This document shows, in pieces, positions 62,199-64,000 of a stretch of 64,000 nucleotides of DNA. The stretch is taken from positions 34,782 to 98,781 of the forward strand of contig CACKXG010000001.1 in the NCBI GenBank assembly GCA_902604035.1. Reading direction: 5' to 3'. The notes under the pieces were generated by a model that did not search any database, was not told the origin of the DNA, and was given only the letters and a program-made list of their open reading frames with translations. Each line of letters begins with the position of its first letter. Position 1 is the stretch's first letter. The position numbers and the translations under genes are program-made. This DNA is from an uncultured Pelagibacteraceae bacterium. Lineage in GTDB: Bacteria > Pseudomonadota > Alphaproteobacteria > Pelagibacterales > Pelagibacteraceae.

Positions 62199-62578
62199 TG
62201 GATAAGATAGCAAAAAACTTACAGTTAGCATTAATGGTTATTATCTTAATAAGTACTGTTATTGCTGTTGGGATTGAAATGAAAAACATGTTTTTAAATC
62301 AATCTGTTACATTAGCAGATTTGCTTTTAATGTTTCTTTATTTGGAGGTACTAGCAATGGTTAGGGTTTTTTGGAATCAACAATCTATTAGTATTACACT
62401 ACCACTTCTTATTGCGATTACCGCCCTTGCACGATTTATTATTCTACAAGGCAAAGAAATGGATCCTACTGCACTTGTTTATGAAGCAGTAGCTATTTTG
62501 TTAATAGCTGGAGCCATTGTTGTTTTAAGATTAAGACATAGTGACAAATTAGGTCTTAAGAAAAAAAAATCAAAATAA
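62198..62578 (+). CDS. Phosphate-starvation-inducible PsiE-like membrane protein
   Basis: 4-TM; LADLLLMFLYLEVLAMVRVFW...LPLLIAITALARFIIL...DPTALVYEAVAILLI. Confidence 0.85.
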   Translation: MDKIAKNLQLALMVIILISTVIAVGIEMKNMFLNQSVTLADLLLMFLYLEVLAMVRVFWNQQSISITLPLLIAITALARFIILQGKEMDPTALVYEAVAILLIAGAIVVLRLRHSDKLGLKKKKSK

Positions 62579-62584
62579 TTTAAA

Positions 62585-63859
62585 ATGATATTTGAAGCTT
62601 CAAGGGCTAAGGCCTTAAATCAATTAAATAATTTTGTTAATAATAATCTTGGAGAATATTCAAAATTAAGAAATTTTGATTTTGGACCTGAAAAAAGATC
62701 TAATATATCTTGCTTATCACCATATATAACTCATGGAATAATTAATGAACAAGAAGTCATTCAGAAAGCTCTAAGTAAATTTTCTTTTTCAAAAAATGAA
62801 AAGTTTATTCAAGAAGTTCTATGGCGAACTTATTGGAAAGGTTGGTTAGAACTTAGACCAAATGTTTGGGCTGATTATCTTATCGAATTAAATCAAATCA
62901 AAAACGAATTTAAAGATAATAAAGATTACATTGCAGCAATCGAGGGAAAAACAAAAGTAGATTGCTTTAATGAATGGGTGAAAGAGCTTAAAGAAAACAA
63001 TTATTTGCATAATCACACAAGAATGTGGTTTGCTAGTATTTGGATTTTTACTTTAGAATTGCCTTGGCAATTAGGTGCAGAATTTTTTATGCAACATCTT
63101 TATGATGGAGATGCTGCATCAAATACTCTTGGGTGGCGATGGGTTGCGGGTGTTCAAACTCAAGGAAAACATTACCTTGCAAGTGAATGGAATATTAAAA
63201 AATTCACTAACAATAGATTTCAAAATATAAAATTAAATGAAAATGCTCCTCCAAAAGTATCTGAAAAATCTTATCAAATAATCAAACAGGATTGCAATAA
63301 CCCACAAAAGATTGAGAATAAGAATCTTTTAATTTTTGAAAATAATCTCTCGTTTGAAATCACTGACTTTAAGGAAAACAATTTTAAAAAAATTTACTTA
63401 GTTTCTAATAAAAATAAAAATAGAGCAATAAAACTCAGTGAAAAGTTAGTGAAATCTAAACCAGCAGAAATAGGAATTATGGATATTAATTTTTCTAATG
63501 AAAAAGATGAAGATAAATTATTTTCAAAATTTCCTGATAAAATTAAAAGTTTACAATGGCATTCTTATGAGGTTCAGGGTATTGAAAATAATAAAGATAT
63601 AACTTTATTAGCCTCTTCTCCAATCACAAAGTATCAAATTTTTAAATATCAAAATCATGCTTATGGAATTCAATTTCATATAGAAATAAAAGATACTACT
63701 GTAAATGAATGGGGGTGTGTTCCGGAGTATAAAAAAGCTTTGGAAGATCAGCTTGGTATTGGTGCATTAGAAAAGTTTGATCAATCTGCAAAAGATAACA
63801 TGAAAGATATGAATAACTATTCTACAATCCTTTATAATAATTTTAAAAAACTTTTATGA
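62585..63859 (+). CDS. Photolyase/cryptochrome FAD-binding-domain protein apparently fused to the C-terminal half of a class-I glutamine amidotransferase
   Basis: Photolyase C-terminal domain motifs (FIQEVLWRTYWKGWLELRPNVW, NYLHNHTRMWFASIWIFTLELPWQLGAEFFMQHLYDGDAASNTLGWRWVAGVQTQGKHYLASEWNI) then GATase-like PAEIGIMDINF...SLQWHSYEV...LASSPITKYQIFKYQNHAYGIQFHIEIKDTTVNEWGCVPEYKKALEDQLG. Confidence 0.8.
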   Translation: MIFEASRAKALNQLNNFVNNNLGEYSKLRNFDFGPEKRSNISCLSPYITHGIINEQEVIQKALSKFSFSKNEKFIQEVLWRTYWKGWLELRPNVWADYLIELNQIKNEFKDNKDYIAAIEGKTKVDCFNEWVKELKENNYLHNHTRMWFASIWIFTLELPWQLGAEFFMQHLYDGDAASNTLGWRWVAGVQTQGKHYLASEWNIKKFTNNRFQNIKLNENAPPKVSEKSYQIIKQDCNNPQKIENKNLLIFENNLSFEITDFKENNFKKIYLVSNKNKNRAIKLSEKLVKSKPAEIGIMDINFSNEKDEDKLFSKFPDKIKSLQWHSYEVQGIENNKDITLLASSPITKYQIFKYQNHAYGIQFHIEIKDTTVNEWGCVPEYKKALEDQLGIGALEKFDQSAKDNMKDMNNYSTILYNNFKKLL

Positions 63860-64000
63860 ATAATAAAATCTTTGAATGGGCAGGGGTTATAACTGCAATA
63901 TTATATTCTTTGTTTGTCGCTTTAAATATAGGGATAGAATTTTTTGGTTTTTGTCTACTCTTATTGTCGGCCATTTTAATTGGAATTTGGGCCTATAGAG
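63856..64000 (+). CDS. Small membrane protein (partial, runs off window)
   Basis: ATGA overlap with the preceding gene; MNNKIFEWAGVITAILYSLFVALNIGIEFFGFCLLLLSAILIGIWAYR... hydrophobic. Confidence 0.6.
   Translation, partial: MNNKIFEWAGVITAILYSLFVALNIGIEFFGFCLLLLSAILIGIWAYR

Overview
This 64-kb window is AT-rich, very compact and almost wholly coding. It looks like a chromosomal segment of a SAR11 / Pelagibacter-type alphaproteobacterium. From left to right it carries: a TCA supercluster on the minus strand (sucA partial, sucD, sucC, mdh, frameshifted mmsA, sdhBADC) followed by asd; a DMSP-demethylation cluster (dmdA, alpha/beta hydrolase, dmdB-like, dmdC-like); leuBDC; rplS-trmD-rpsP-ffh with a structured RNA leader upstream of ffh; dapF-ftsY; a long minus-strand uptake block (MFS, TRAP system 1, amidase, TRAP system 2, a GlpSTPQV-like ABC importer, Zn-alcohol dehydrogenase) with a divergent AcoR-like regulator; a glycolate/hydroxyacid block (mmsB-like, GhrA/B-like, glcFED, aminotransferase, FMN hydroxyacid dehydrogenase); ccmHGFEDC; and a tail with hspQ, ispZ/yciB-like, Bax-inhibitor-like, aldo/keto reductase, argG, psiE-like and a photolyase-domain chimera. 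I saw no tRNA, rRNA, CRISPR or transposase. The items most worth a second look are: (1) a photolyase FAD-domain ORF that appears to run in frame into the C-terminal half of a class-I glutamine amidotransferase; (2) an mmsA split by one extra A in an A8 run; (3) hairpins after all three solute-binding-protein genes, before their permease genes; (4) perfect tandem repeats encoding matching A/E/K/P tails on ribosomal proteins L19 and S16; (5) an AcoR-like activator with no AAA+ domain; (6) a TRAP DctM with a long coiled-coil tail; (7) the GC-rich structured ffh leader.
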